Origin: Cristatella mucedo
Taxonomy: Eukaryota > Bryozoa > Phylactolaemata > Cristatellidae
Direction of reading: 5' to 3'
NCBI GenBank assembly: GCA_009760855.2
Contig: WPIO01000104.1
Location: forward strand, 921,001 to 985,000
DNA: 64,000 bases
Position numbers and translations under genes: made by a program. Shown piece after piece: positions 10,451 through 22,539 of the stretch. The notes under the pieces were generated by a model. The model saw nothing but the letters and a program-made list of their open reading frames with translations. It was not told the DNA's origin and made no database searches. Each line of letters opens with the position of its first letter. Positions within the stretch are counted from its first letter, which is position 1.

Positions 10451-12659
10451 GAATATATAAAGACGCTGCAAATGGATTTGTTCCCTTGAATGCAAGAAAG
10501 ACCTCGACTAGAGCAGATGCAGGTCCTTCAAGAAGAGTTCAAGAGGTCGCTCCGAAAGAAGATTAGATTACGATACGTTCATCTTCGGAGTAGTAATCCG
10601 CTGTAGTCCTTATTCGCGTGTGGCTGTAGTCCTTATTCGTGCGTGCAGGCGATTCATTTACTATGCGCAAGCTAATTGATTACTGAGAGCATGCTACAGC
10701 CGTACTTTATATTTGCTCGTTCTTACTTGCTTCGTGGCATTTCTATGCCGCTCGCTGTCTTCATTACAACCTCATAAAATGTTCAAGTAGTTACGAAACA
10801 TTTGCATAAACTGCTGGTGAGCAACGTCATTATAGAGATCTGGCGACGTAACGCCAGCGTCAGCCCTGCCGCAGGTAATTAATAAAACGCCTGTTGCATC
10901 ATTATATTCGATCAACAAATAAACAAGGAACTTGAGCGAGCGATTGGCTGCAGAGCCACGCGACACGAATGCAAGCATAGCGTCGGCGGAAATGTGGAGG
11001 TATTAACACTTGAAGTCGGTTGAGCAATCTCCAGCAAAGGCGGCGGCCCGTTTTATAAGCGTACTATTTCAAAAAGGCTTGTCGAATGAGCGTACTTCCC
11101 CCCCCCCGCCAACGTTTCTGAGCCAGCAAGACTTGAGCCGGACAAGAGCAGTTGCCAAGGACGACGTTGAGAGCTGCAATACAAGCACCGCCGACTTGAG
11201 GCGCGAGCTCACGCGTTCGCAAAATCGCGCCTCAAAGTTGTTGTGGCAATTTTTTCCTTTATTAGGAACCAGCGGCCTGCGCAGTTAATCGACTGCACGC
11301 GGCGCCCCCTCCCGCACGCCAGTCGCTCCGCTCGCTGGCGCGCTCGCCTAGTTGCGCTACCCGTTTCCTGTCCGTCCAGCGTGCTCCCCCGCAGTGGCGG
11401 CGGCCCTGTGCTTCCTCTTCCTCCATCTGCTCCCGTCCACGCCACCCGCGTCCCGTTCTCTCGCCTGTCAACCTCGATCTAAAAGGCAGCCGAGGACAGA
11501 CGCGCAATCGCCACCCTTCCGCTCGCGCGTTCTTCAGACGGCGTGAGCAAAAGGCGTCACGTTAGCGGAAGTCGAAGCGTCGCTCCGCGCCCGCTCTTTG
11601 GCGAGCACGGAGCGAAGCGGCGAGAAGCGCAGCCGCAAGCCGCAGCGGCAAGAGGAGGCCAGTCCGCGTCGGCGCCGCACGTCCGGTCGCGATCACCTGT
11701 TTTTTCGCTTTTCGATGCCGAAGCAGCTTCGCACGCTTTCCCCGCCGCACGACTGGTCGCGATCGCGTCGCTTGCAGCGACGGCCTTCGACAGGCGCGGC
11801 TGACTGCGGTGACGCGCGACCGATTTATTCGCAACCGAATTAATCACCCGACTCGCTCGCCATTTAGCCGCTCGCCAGCGACGACGGGCTGCGCCGGCGG
11901 CGAGGGCATAAAGAAGCTGATTACGGCGAGCGGTCGAGACACGTCGGCGGCGGCGGCGGCGAGAAGCTCATTATCGCAGGGCGTCGAGCGAGCGAGCGAG
12001 CGCCGGCCGAGCCCCGGGCAGCAGCGGCGGCAAGCGAGGGAGCGGTCGGTCGGTCAGTAGTTGCGACAGATGTTGGGCACGAGCGCACGGGCCTCGCCAA
12101 GGCGTGACCGGCAAAGCAGAGGCTCTCGCTCGCGGCACGCTCTCGGCGGCCGCGTCGTGACGCCCTCATGACTTTCCTTCCTTCCTTTCTCCTTCCGTCG
12201 GTCGTCCATCTGCCTTCCGCACTTGTATCGTTCCTTTCGCTCCTCCTTCCGTCACGCCCTCCGCGCTCGCGCTCTACTTTCTTCGAGCGCAGTTTCCACG
12301 TCTCAGCGTCGAGGACCGAGAGAATTCGCCTCCGCCGACGGAGAGTGCCGTTCGTGCGGCTGTCGGTACGCGTACTCTTACGGACGCGTACTCTCTTCGG
12401 TCCTTCTCTACTTCCGGCCCCGCCAAGCTTCCTTCGTGTCGCCCTTAGATGTCTGCCGCCGCCAAAGCCGCACCCCGCGCGCGCGCACGCGCGCGCGCTC
12501 TCTGCCAAGCGGCCTTGGGCGAGACTCCGACCACGTGGCCGCGGCGTGAAGGTCCTTCAGCCGCATTCGGGTATTGCGCCGATAGCGTCGCGCCGATTGT
12601 TTGGAAGCCTCTGCTCTCGGAGCTGCTGCCAGCCAAATAGATATAGAATCGGCTTATAT
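10451..12659. other. No resolved gene; GC-rich island in the right half
   Basis: 10451-11280 is unremarkable, with a C run at 11098-11107. 11280-12620 is CpG-rich with open frames on both strands, as in a CpG island, and could be the 5' region of another gene. No exon with matching start and splice sites was found. Confidence 0.35.
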
Positions 12660-12704
12660 CGAAATATATAGATATAATCTATCGGATTATATCTATATAT
12701 TTCG
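12660..12704. repeat. Perfect 20-bp inverted repeat
   Basis: Arms CGAAATATATAGATATAATC (12660-12679) and its reverse complement (12685-12704) are separated by TATCG. The AT-rich hairpin sits at the edge between the GC-rich island and the LINE debris. Confidence 0.95.
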
Positions 12705-12769
12705 GATGAGCGTAATCTGCGGCGAGTTCGACACTAGTTAATACCTGCCGGCGGGCCCTCTTCGGCGGA

Positions 12770-13450
12770 TGAGTAAGAACCTCTCTCAGCATCCGGCTGT
12801 AACCCTATCAACCGCTCGGCTAAGCCCTAAGACCCGAAAATTGAAAGCCCTGATTATCACTCGCGGCGATAGTAGCTCACTCGCCGCCGTGTGTCAGGGT
12901 CGTGCAAAAAAAAAATTATTTGACCCAGTGCCCCCTCTTGCTAATGCTTTATTAAAATTCCTGGGTGCCGCGTCTACCGGGCCGGCTGCAGGCCGCCGAT
13001 TGGCCTCGCGAAGTTATTGGAAGCCTCTACAATTGTGTCCGTTAAATGTCAGCTCGCTAAGAACCAATGCATTAGTTATCCACGATCGGGCTTTCCACGG
13101 GAAGCTCTCGCATTTTCGCTGTCCGATAAATGCGGCCCAACGAAATGAAGTCAAGAGCTGGATATCCGGTGGCTGGGTATCTGAGACCGAGGCTAAGGCT
13201 GCTCTCATTCTTTCAGTCCCTCGTGCCGCGTGGGATGGTGGGCGGTGGACTTGTTATTGTTCTTAGGGAGTTTTTTCTTTCTAACCTACGCTTGATCGCA
13301 TGGACTGTCGTTTCATTGAGTTGCAATCAGGTCATCGTCGGTGACCAGACTTCGCACTGTTGTGATCTACTGACCTCCTACCTGTCCGACCTGACTTTCC
13401 TAACGTTTGCGAAGGAGTTTTCGAAGGAGTTTGCTCATAAAACTGCTCGA
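12770..13450 (+). mobile_element. LINE-B fragment, start of ORF2/endonuclease
   Basis: Interrupted frames show the start of a LINE endonuclease (PLNVSSLRTNALVIHD) and a later endonuclease segment (MVGGGLVIVLREFF). Frameshifts and stops make it dead. The 5' part resembles 13592-13870 at low identity, so two related copies lie in tandem. Confidence 0.55.
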
Positions 13451-13564
13451 GCGTGACAGGTTGTCACCAATTGCCACAGACTTTCAAAGATCACGCTGAA
13501 AACGTCAGCAACCGTTAGCGTCCGCTCATCACCATTAGTCAATATCTGACGGCGGCTCCTTCAG

Positions 13565-15735
13565 CTCGGCGGGTGAATATGAACCTCCCTGCATCCTGCG
13601 TTCACCCTATCTACAGCTCGGCTATCACACCCGCGGTCCGTAAATTTAAAGCGATTAACAGCGCTCGTTGCGGTAGTAGCTCACCAGCGGTGCCCCGGTA
13701 TGTTGTGAAACGTCGACCGGTGACCGCTACTAAGGTCCAATTCAAAGTCGAAAGGCCTGCGTCAGTCGGGTCGGGTACACGCTGTCTCGAATGCAAGCCA
13801 CTCAATCGGCGTCGCGCAGTTGTTGGACAGCCTCTTAATATCCTCCTACTCTATGTCCGCTGACTAAACTCCGACGGGTTATTTATCAGGCGGAGCCGGT
13901 AGATGAGAGCCATATGCATTTCTACTTATCGAAAAGCTTGAATAACGCCTCCTTCCAGACGCTGTATATATGAAACAACCCACCCGGGTTTTTATTCTAT
14001 CAGTTCATGAGTTCTGACAAGATTGGTGGCGGGGTGGCAATTGTTGTTCATGAATCGTTGGGCAATACGATATGCAGTTTTTCGCATGGAAAATTGTTTG
14101 AATTAGTTGCAAATCAGGTCCACATCATAGACAGAGCCACTCCTGTTGTAGTATTCAGACCTTCTGCTTGCTGGCTAAACTTTTTTATAGAAGTGTTTTC
14201 GGAGTTTCTCAACAAAATATTTGTGTGTGACGGGCCTTTACTGATTACTGGAGACTTCAATATTCGCATTTACAACCCTATCAACAACCAGTTCTGCTCA
14301 TTTCTTGACTTTCACGAGAATTTTGGTCTATTCCAACACGTTAATCATACCATCCACGTCGGCGGCCATTTCCTAGATCTCGTAATCACTAACGATGTCT
14401 AACTGAGTGACCTTGTGGTGTGCCCACTGACCCTCTTGGATAATTTGTTCGGTTTCGTTTACTGTTCCTGCTCCATTGTACATACTGGGTAATGTCTATC
14501 TAGTCTAGTGACTTTAGTTAATAATCATTGACATAATTTTTTTTAAAATCGGTTTGTGATGCAGGTTTTATCGAATTGCACTCAGACACGACCGACAGCC
14601 TCGATACACTCACAGATACACAGTGAAAATGACAACTCGGATAAACTAATTATAAATTATAAACTAAATTATTTATATTATTCTAATATTAAATTTAATT
14701 TAGGCTCCCGTTTATTCCATAAGTGTACACAGTCGTGGAGATTCCTTTCAGTTTACAAAAAACAGATTCGTCGTGTTAAGCGCAGGCTTGAACGTCGTTT
14801 GAGGGAATCTGGGTCTAATGCAGATCTAGTCAATCTCAAGGACTTCCTTCGTGTTAATACCCGAAAACTGAACAAAGCCGGAACTCTATTTTCACTGGAT
14901 AACTAGAATCCTGCCAGTAAGACTCAAAACAGATTAATAAGACGGTAAACAATTTACTGGCCAATGCTGAGAGGTCTGAATCCCTAGATATTAATGGTTC
15001 AGCGGAAAAGTTTTCAGCCCTCTTCATTGAAAAAACGGTTCGCATCCGTGCCTCTATAAAGTTAAAAAATATAAATCCGTGTCTTAACAAATATTTAACT
15101 AGCTTCTTAGTTCTGTCTCAGCTTGATTATTGTAATTCTCTTTTGGCTGGGCTGCCAAAAAGCAACTAGGCCATTGCTAAAGGCTACGAATATGGCTGCA
15201 ATGTTAGTTTGCCATTCTGGGAAGTTTGACCATGTGTCTTCTTCGCTAAAAGTATGGCTGCCCCTTGATCAACGGATACAAAGAAAAGTTCTTGCGCTGA
15301 TTCACAAGGCCCGCCACAGCTTCGCTCCTCCATATCTAGCTGAACTTCGGCACACGTTTCAGCCTCCTCGTGCCCTCAGGTCCAGTATGGACAATAAATT
15401 AGCTGTCCTATTCCTCCGCTTAAAGACAGTTGGCGACAGAAGCCTTAGCTCTGCAGGTCTAAGACTGTGGAACTCGCTCTCACAATTATTACGCAACGAC
15501 AACCACTCTTCTGCTGCCGACTATGGCAATATTTTTCAGCGGTCCTGAGCTGCTACTTCAATGCTACTCTAAACCTCGATTGCTCTCCTGACTCTGCTAT
15601 GCTTCCCTCTCACTTTATCACTTTGTTGCGCGAGATGAAGTGCTTAGCTACTGAATGCGTACCGAAAGCCCGTTGGCTGTGAGTGCGACTCGACCAGCAG
15701 CCTCGATAACCTCATTGATTCAGTGTAAGACGACA
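13565..15735 (+). mobile_element. LINE-B, degenerate copy (endonuclease to 3' RT region)
   Basis: In order: the ORF2 start (CLECKPLNRR, near 13790); an endonuclease block at 14007-14402 with GGGVAIVVHES, LLITGDFNI and the HVGGHFLDLVITND motif typical of APE-type endonucleases; a basic linker near 14740-14880; then, after an internal deletion of the RT core, the C-terminal RT domain at 15115-15550 (LKTVGDRSLSSAGLRLWNSL). Stops and frameshifts are frequent. Confidence 0.7.
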
Positions 15736-16390
15736 CATAGGACGTGGCGCCCTTGACGACGATGTGCGCATATATTTGGCTGTTCCATTCCTCTAGTTAC
15801 TTCACAACTCGCTTAAAGACCGTAGGCGACGGCAGCTTTAGCTCTCTAGGTCCTATACCGTGGAACTCGCTTCCACAAGTCTTACGCAACGACATCTACT
15901 CTCCTTCTGCTGACTATGGCTCATCCTTTCCAGCCGTCCTGGGTAGCTACTACCGTGCTACTTGCTACCTTTAAATGCTCTCGCGACTCCGCTATGATTT
16001 TCACTTTATCTCGGCTGCGTGGAATGAATTCTATTGGCTACCGAATGCGTACAGCAAGCCACCCAGGTTGTGATTTCGCTATTGGACTCGCTTCTGCGTA
16101 ACACTCAGGCTGTATTTGTAGAGTAACTGACGCAAGTAAATTAAATGACATTCTGTCTGTGTACCGAGTCGTAGTGATTTCTTTCAATTTACCAAAAAAC
16201 TTCAAACGATGGGCTGCGTTAAGCACAGGTTTGAACGCCGCTTTAAGAAGTCTGGGTCCGATGAAAATCCGGCAAATTTCACGGAATCTCACCCTTCGAG
16301 TCCACACGCAGAAGCTTCACACCCGGAAGCCTATTGTAGCTATTTTTTCCCTCGGAAACTGAAGGTCAATCAGTCAATCACCTAAATGCT
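15736..16390 (+). mobile_element. LINE-B, scrambled fragments
   Basis: 15790-15975 repeats the RT C-terminal segment (TTRLKTVGDGSFSSLGP). About 16165-16300 resembles the basic linker seen at 14733-14850 of the neighbouring copy. Confidence 0.55.
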
Positions 16391-17165
16391 GGATGGCGGA
16401 CATTTTGCTCAAACATTCTGAGAGTGCTCACTCCGCAAGATATTCCCGCGACGATTGCTATGTTTGCAGCCTTCTCCAATGCCGCTACTCACTGCTTGCT
16501 GATCTACCGGCACATGCAATCAGGCGCCTACAGCTGGTGCAAAGCTCTGCAGATAGGCTTGGCGGTCGTGAGTGTCGCGATTGCCCCATTAACACCACAT
16601 CTCTCCTGCACACACGCCGACCTGCACTGGCTCCTGTGAGTCAAGCAACGCATCAAATTCAAGGTTTTGTCGCTCAGCTTTGGGTTCCTTCATTCTTTGG
16701 CTCCAGCCTACCTATAAGATCTACTCCACCACCCGGCTACGCATCGCTCTAACCGCTTTTCGGATTATAAAAGTTTATGTATACCTCGTACAAACCTCAA
16801 ATTCTTTGGAGTTAGTTCGTATGCTCCCGAAGCCTGGAACTCACTCCCGACTTGCGTCGCGACATCACCTGACTTGACCTCATTTTAAAAGAAATTTAAA
16901 AACGCACCTATTTAGCAAAGCATTTAGTGGGTTTCTTTGATTCGACCTTTACGTGCTTATGCGTACCGACCCTTTTGCAAGCTGCCGCTAACCACACTTG
17001 CATGCTGACCTTGTGCATGTCACTCCTAACCGTGTTATTCTTGTTGCTTACTGAGCGCGCTACCACTAACCAGTCAATCGTGCTTCCTTTGCAGCAATTA
17101 TAAAGTACCTAGAAAGATATAAAGTTGTCTGAGGACAACTTATCAAGTGTGTTACTATTATTATG
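16391..17165 (+). mobile_element. LINE-A, degenerate 3' part
   Basis: Stop-ridden version of the LINE-A RT C-terminus (compare 48823-49308), followed by its 3' UTR with CCACTAACCA and CACCCCTAACC-like motifs. It ends in the terminal hairpin region near 17110 and a TTATTATTA tail. Confidence 0.65.
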
Positions 17166-17169
17166 ATTA

Positions 17170-18480
17170 AATACCGAATGAATTGCGCAAATTTGTGCCT
17201 CCATAAAGGCGCCTTCGACTGAGGCAGTTGCTGAGTCGCAACATGTGACTTTCACTAAAAGATTATCTGAGGTGTTTATATGCGATGTGGCTACCTTAGA
17301 AATATGTAGAAATATATTGTAGAAAAATGAACACGTCTCTTGGAGACCCTACAACATCAAGTCTGTGGTCTTCACTGGCAGACAAAATTAGCCATGCTAC
17401 TAATGAAATGCTTAATTCTTTAAAAAATTCTATTGTACGCAAATCTTCGAAATTAGTCATCATTAGACTGATACCTAAAAACCGGATTAGAATAAGAGCT
17501 CCTAGAAAACTGCCAGCACGGTTTTCCACTTCTCATTTGTTAAGGATTTAGGAAAGAAATCGTCGTTAAGCAGCATGCAAGCATAAGTTGTCAAAAAATT
17601 TCATTCGTGATCATACTTGTTCGGTCGTGTTCAATACGTTACATAAGTGAGATCAGGTTCATCGACCAGAAGGGTCTCGCGTGGAGTCCAACGAGGATCC
17701 GTCCTCGGTGATCCTTTGCTGTTTTCAAAGAACTTCTGAGACAATAATATCGAGCCTATCGAATCGGTTATCACTTTTGTGCTGACGATACTCAGCTGTA
17801 TTTGTCATTTAAACTATTGGAATTTGCTGCAGTGCCTTATAAACCCGATGCTTGCCTTGCATTCGATCCTTGATGTCCGCCAATTCCCTTTAACTAAACA
17901 ACGATACAAATAAAAAACTGCTACTCATAGGACGTCAAGCGTGCGGCTGGACTAGAAGTCTTCTAATAGAAGACGTTGTTGTGCGAACATCACCGTGTGC
18001 TCATAATTGAGGTGTCGTCTTCGGCGGCTGCCGACAATTTGAAAGCTTGGTTAAGAAGACTGCGTTCACAGCTAGCCATCATGTCCAATCTAAGGTTAAA
18101 AAACTGTCTTTCACTGGGGCTTGCTAAGAATTTAACCTTTACTCCTTTGTTACATCTCGGCTAGATTATTGTAATCCCCTTTTGGCTGGGCCTCCAAAAA
18201 AGCCGCTGACGAAGCTGGCGATGAACGTGGCTGCAAATCTACAAGTCGAAAAATTCCACTGGTCTTGACTGCGTGTCTCTTTTGATGAACGAGCTTGAGA
18301 CGATTTGCATTTAATCAACGGATGCGTACGGTAGAGTTCTTACGCTGACCCACAAGGCCGGCCGTGGCTTGGCTCTTTCCGTGGCGTCTGTCCTCCAGGT
18401 AATTAGCCGTTCCATTTCTCCTCTTAACTGTCGCCTTGGCGACAGAAGCTTTCGCTGTGCATGTCCGAGACGCATTAGGC
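17170..18480 (+). mobile_element. LINE-B, degenerate RT
   Basis: Contains recognisable RT pieces: a GVQRGSVLGDPLLF-like block near 17675-17720 and the catalytic FCADDTQLYLSF-like block near 17773-17810. Broken versions of the thumb/C-terminal region follow to about 18480. No frame stays open. Confidence 0.6.
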
Positions 18481-18889
18481 CGCAGCGCTGATTCGATGTG
18501 ACGGAGGCGGCGCTGCAAAGCTGTGCTAGCCACACAGTGCGGACCAGCGTGCGTCATGCCTCCGTGCACATCGTTTGCGCACGTTAAACATTCGATCGCC
18601 AGCGCAGCAACGGCGGCGGTCCGTCCGTCGCAAAACGACGCGAAAATCGTCGGCAACGCACTGTCGGCAACGTCGCCGGGTGTCGCGGGTGTTTCTGAAT
18701 TACGATGCGCACCCAGAGCCTCGCGTGTCATCAACGCGCGCGAGAGAGAAAGCGCTTTTCAATGCATCCAGCACGATCGATGCGGTATTCGATATAATCT
18801 TTTAATACCAGACAATCTTCGATACCATCCTTCGATTCCGCAGTACAATCTCAGCGAGACGCTCATCGCCCCGCCGCCGCGCATCGCAG

Positions 18890-19120
18890 GCCGCAGGGGC
18901 CGCTGGAGGCGAAAGCGAGGCTCAGAGCGCTCAGCACTGCACGGCGGACGAGGAGGACACGGTGGCGTCCTGGATTTGGTACGGGTCGAAGGACCACAGC
19001 TCCCTGTTCTGCGGCTGGCGCCTCGCCTCCGCCTCAGCCTCCGCTGCCGCCTGGCGATTGGCCGCTCGGCTACGTCCTCTCGAGTGGGCTCGGCTGCCTG
19101 CAACGACGCCAGATCGATAG
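18890..19120 (+). CDS. Candidate internal/terminal exon, unknown protein
   Basis: After acceptor-like GCATCGCAG|GCC, this frame reads acidic then aromatic sequence (HCTADEEDTVASWIWYGSKD) and stops with TAG. Third codon positions are almost all G or C, as in the GTPase exons. The frame has no start codon upstream, which fits an exon rather than a free ORF. However, a minus-strand frame shares the same third positions and also looks protein-like (RELWSFDPYQIQDATVSSSS), so the coding strand is ambiguous. No family recognised. Confidence 0.3.
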   Translation, partial: AAGAAGGESEAQSAQHCTADEEDTVASWIWYGSKDHSSLFCGWRLASASASAAAWRLAARLRPLEWARLPATTPDR

Positions 19121-19446
19121 AGAAACCCTATACCGTGAACCCGATCGACAGGCGATCTGGTCCATCGCGCGCGTGCGCGCGCGCGAGTCAAAGATCGTAG
19201 CCGATCGCCGCAGACCGCTCGACGCACGGCTTGCAGTGCCTCCAATGTCGCGGTGTGTTAAACGTCAAACTCGTTTATATTCTATTGCGATCGGCTGTGC
19301 GAAGAGTAAATCTTAGTCGGTCGCCGTACGCAATGCTGGCGTGTCGAATAGCCCGAGTTGGTGTAGCGTTGGCGTAATTGAACTAGTGACACGTGCTCTC
19401 GTCCTTCTTTCGAGAGCGAGAAAACAGACTGCAATGCTGCGCAGGC

Positions 19447-19629
19447 ATGCTAGGAGATGATGGCAGTTCAGGGCAAGAGTCAGTAAACGCCTATAGCCAG
19501 AAAACGGCGGAAATGCACCGACTTGATGCAGAGGCTATCACGAAGGCTAGCGGGTACGAGTTGTTGTGGGCAAGCAGTGCAGACACCAGTAAATACCACT
19601 TGGGCTACGATAAACCAAGACCATTGTAG
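19447..19629 (+). CDS. Small open frame, 60 residues, unknown
   Basis: ATG-initiated frame encoding MLGDDGSSGQESVNAYSQKT and a further 40 residues, of balanced composition and ending TAG. It lies just upstream of a SINE-B. No domain, signal peptide or splice context seen; it may be chance. Confidence 0.2.
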   Translation: MLGDDGSSGQESVNAYSQKTAEMHRLDAEAITKASGYELLWASSADTSKYHLGYDKPRPL

Positions 19630-19696
19630 ATCGGATACATCGGTTAGCAGTGTACGCCTGAAAGGATGGCTGGCCAAAGCATTTTCGACGTTCTCG

Positions 19697-19850
19697 CCGA
19701 GCTGGTTTGGTCCAGCGATTGAGGTGCTCGCCCCGACCAAGGTCTGGCTGAGGTCGTGGGCTCGAGCCCTGAGGCATATGTGAAGCGCCTGAATAGAGAT
19801 TAAGTTTCTCTTGGGGTGCTATACAAATGAATTACATTTATTTTCATTTA
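19697..19850 (+). mobile_element. SINE-B, nearly complete
   Basis: tRNA-derived head with A-box (TGGTCCAGCGATTGAGG) and B-box-like GGGCTCGAGCCC. The tail has the AGCGCC...GGTGCT hairpin and an AT-rich 3' end (ATACAAATGAATTA). One of five copies in the window. Confidence 0.8.
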
Positions 19851-20154
19851 TCTATATTTATATTTATCCAGACAGCTCCGCTAGTTGCGACCCCCGAAGT
19901 CAACATTCGGTACCACGTTTGACATTAATCAGGCAAAGGTTAGAGGTAAAGTTATGAAACGTTTAACCGTCGTCGTCGGCGCTTTTACGTGCAAAGGACA
20001 GTAATGGGCAGGGATCCGATGGTGAGGACTGGCGCATAGGTTTTGAATAGTATTATTATTTGCAGCGCATGCTTCGAGCGGGCAGTTGAGCAAACGTCTC
20101 GAATGAAATTATTGCATCGATCCTCGCTAGGAGACTTATTTTATCAATTCTCGC

Positions 20155-20345
20155 TAGGTGAGTGGCTCAACTGCTCTCCGAGCGGACTCAGCTACGCTTC
20201 TTTCTTGCTCTCTCTTTGTAGCGCGAGATGAAGTATGATGGCTACCAAATGCGTAACACCGACAGCCGCCCAGGGCTTTGAATGCGCTATAGGAAATGCT
20301 CATGCGCAGTGGTTGTTGCAGAGTTACCGACGGAGACGCATAAAC
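20155..20345 (+). mobile_element. LINE-B 3' end fragment
   Basis: Matches the end of the intact LINE-B copy (compare 33590-33770): CTCAACTGCTCTCC, then GAGATGAAG, the GCGTAC/GCGTAA region, and a final GAGTTACCGACGGAGA. Confidence 0.55.
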
Positions 20346-21167
20346 GATACGCGCCTCGCACTTATGCCCAATAGCGTACGGAGCAGCTCGCACTACACGA
20401 CGACCAGATTGCAGATCAGAGTCCTGTTGTTCAGCCGGCAGTTCGCATTTGTCCTCTGCGAGCGTGGCGATTGCGTACACGGCTCTCCTGAAGAGCCTTG
20501 AACGAGGGCCTCACGAGGCTACTGAAACAGCCTTAACCTTAAAATATTTTCCGTCGTTTCAGACAGCTAGCTGGTATGGCGTTGCTCAGAGTTGCGTTGC
20601 ACGACGGCAATTTTCGAATCCAATCCCGCGGCTGAGCATCTCGTCGCACGATCCATTACATATCCATATCCTCCACAATATTGAAAGACGAAGAGCTGAT
20701 GCATCGTAATGAGCGTCGAACGCATCGAGAATTAGGCAAAACGAATTCGACGCGACGACAAAGCAGCATCGTCTATCAATAAATGATTGGGGTGGTGGCG
20801 GCAACCAGGCCTCAATTGGAAACTGCTGCTGCGCTAATATACTTGTTATTACAGCGACCGTCGGGGTAGTGTCAATAGGCGACACTCCAAAGCCAATTCA
20901 CCGAGATGGAACGCGGCGCGAGGCGGATCTGCGGAGCCGCTGCACGGCTTCGCTTCTCCGACTCGCATCGTCTCCCATCGCAATGCTAATCCCAAACGAT
21001 CCCAATCTGGTATCAATCTGAATCAATCTCAACCCGACTTTTAACCGTGTGGCTATCGCTACCGCTGTACAGAGCTACGAGAACAACGGTCGAGTCGATA
21101 GATCGGACAGTCGGTACAAATAAAAAATAAAAAAGCAGTGTATTATTCGGCAGACTTAAGATATATA
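20346..21167. other. No gene recognised
   Basis: Unique-looking DNA with only short frames. No splice-flanked exon or known repeat detected. Confidence 0.35.
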
Positions 21168-22046
21168 ATAATAATAATGCACTTGATAAAGCACCCTCAG
21201 AGAACTTTATCTCTTTCTAGGCGCTTTACATTTGCTGCAAAGTGAAATGCAATTGAATGGTAAGTAAAATCATGCTTGAAAAACAAACAAAATGAATAAC
21301 ATGGTTAGGGGTGACATGCACAGGGTCAGCATGCAAATGTGGTTAGTGGCAGCATGCACAGTGTCAGCACGCATAAGCACGTGAAGGATGAATCACAGGA
21401 CCCACTAAATGCTATCCTAAATAGGTGTGTTTTTAAGTTCCTTTTAAATGTGGACAGGTCAGGGGATGTTCTGACGCAGGTCAGGAGTGGGTTCCAGGCT
21501 TTGGGAGCATACGAACTAAATGCCCGGTCTCCAAAGGATTTAAGGTTTGTATGAGGTTTTCCTAGACTGTTGGACTCCGAAAAGCGGGTGGCACGATGCT
21601 TGGCCTGATGGTGTAGTATATCTGAGAGATAGGCTGGAGCGAAAGAATGAAGGGACCTAAAAGTGAGCAACATAACCTTGAAGTCAATCCGTTGCTTGAC
21701 TGATAGCCAGTGCAGGTCGGCAAGAAGTGGAGTAATGTGGCAAATGCGACGCTCACGACAGACAAGCCTGGCTGCAGAGTTTTGCACCAGCTGCAATCGC
21801 CTGACCGCACATGCCGGTAGGCCAGTAAGCAGTGAGTTGCAGAAGTCGAGACGGGATGTCACGAATGCATGGACCAACTTGGATGTGGTATCCTTATCTA
21901 AACAAGCCCGAATTTTAGCAATGTTATGAAGCTGAAAATAGGCGGATTTGACTGCGGAGCTGATATGGCCGTCTAACGAGAGGTCGCTTTGGAATATGAC
22001 ACCTAGATTTCGAGCTGCTGACTCAACTGGAGATATGCTGGCAGAG

Positions 22047-22051
<5 letters not shown>
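21168..22051 (-). mobile_element. LINE-A, 5'-truncated copy with open RT C-terminus
   Basis: On the minus strand the frame at 21326-22051 is open and encodes the RT connection/C-terminal region (SRLDFCNSLLTGLPACAVRR, then LKSFGDRAFSSYAPKAWN). The 3' UTR and terminal hairpin follow, down to an ATT repeat at 21168. The element is cut off on its 5' side exactly at a (TA)n tract. Confidence 0.85.
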
Positions 22052-22099
<48 letters not shown>

Positions 22100-22171
22100 A
22101 AATAGATAGATAGATATAAGTAGATATAGATAGACATAGATAGATATATACAGACACACACACACAAATAC

Positions 22172-22270
<99 letters not shown>

Positions 22271-22343
22271 TATAGATAGATATAGATAGATAGATAGATA
22301 GTAGGATAGATAGGTCGATAGTAGGATAGATAGGTATATAGGT

Positions 22344-22437
<94 letters not shown>
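22052..22437. repeat. Compound microsatellite (TA)n-(TATC)n-(TA)n-(GATA)n-(GA)n
   Basis: Five simple-sequence blocks in succession, the last a pure (GA)n of about 90 bases. Confidence 0.95.
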
Positions 22438-22441
<4 letters not shown>

Positions 22442-22539
22442 CCCGCCGGAGGTAACCGTATGCTAGGTTTTCAAACACTTCAATAGAACCCAGCGGTGAT
22501 TTATTTTCAGGTGAACACTCTTTACGTCTATTTATTACT

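Noticed and set aside
11921-12671. 195- and 167-codon antiparallel frames
   Set aside because: They overlap on opposite strands in GC-rich DNA, are Arg/Ser/Pro-biased, and lack domains or matched splice sites.
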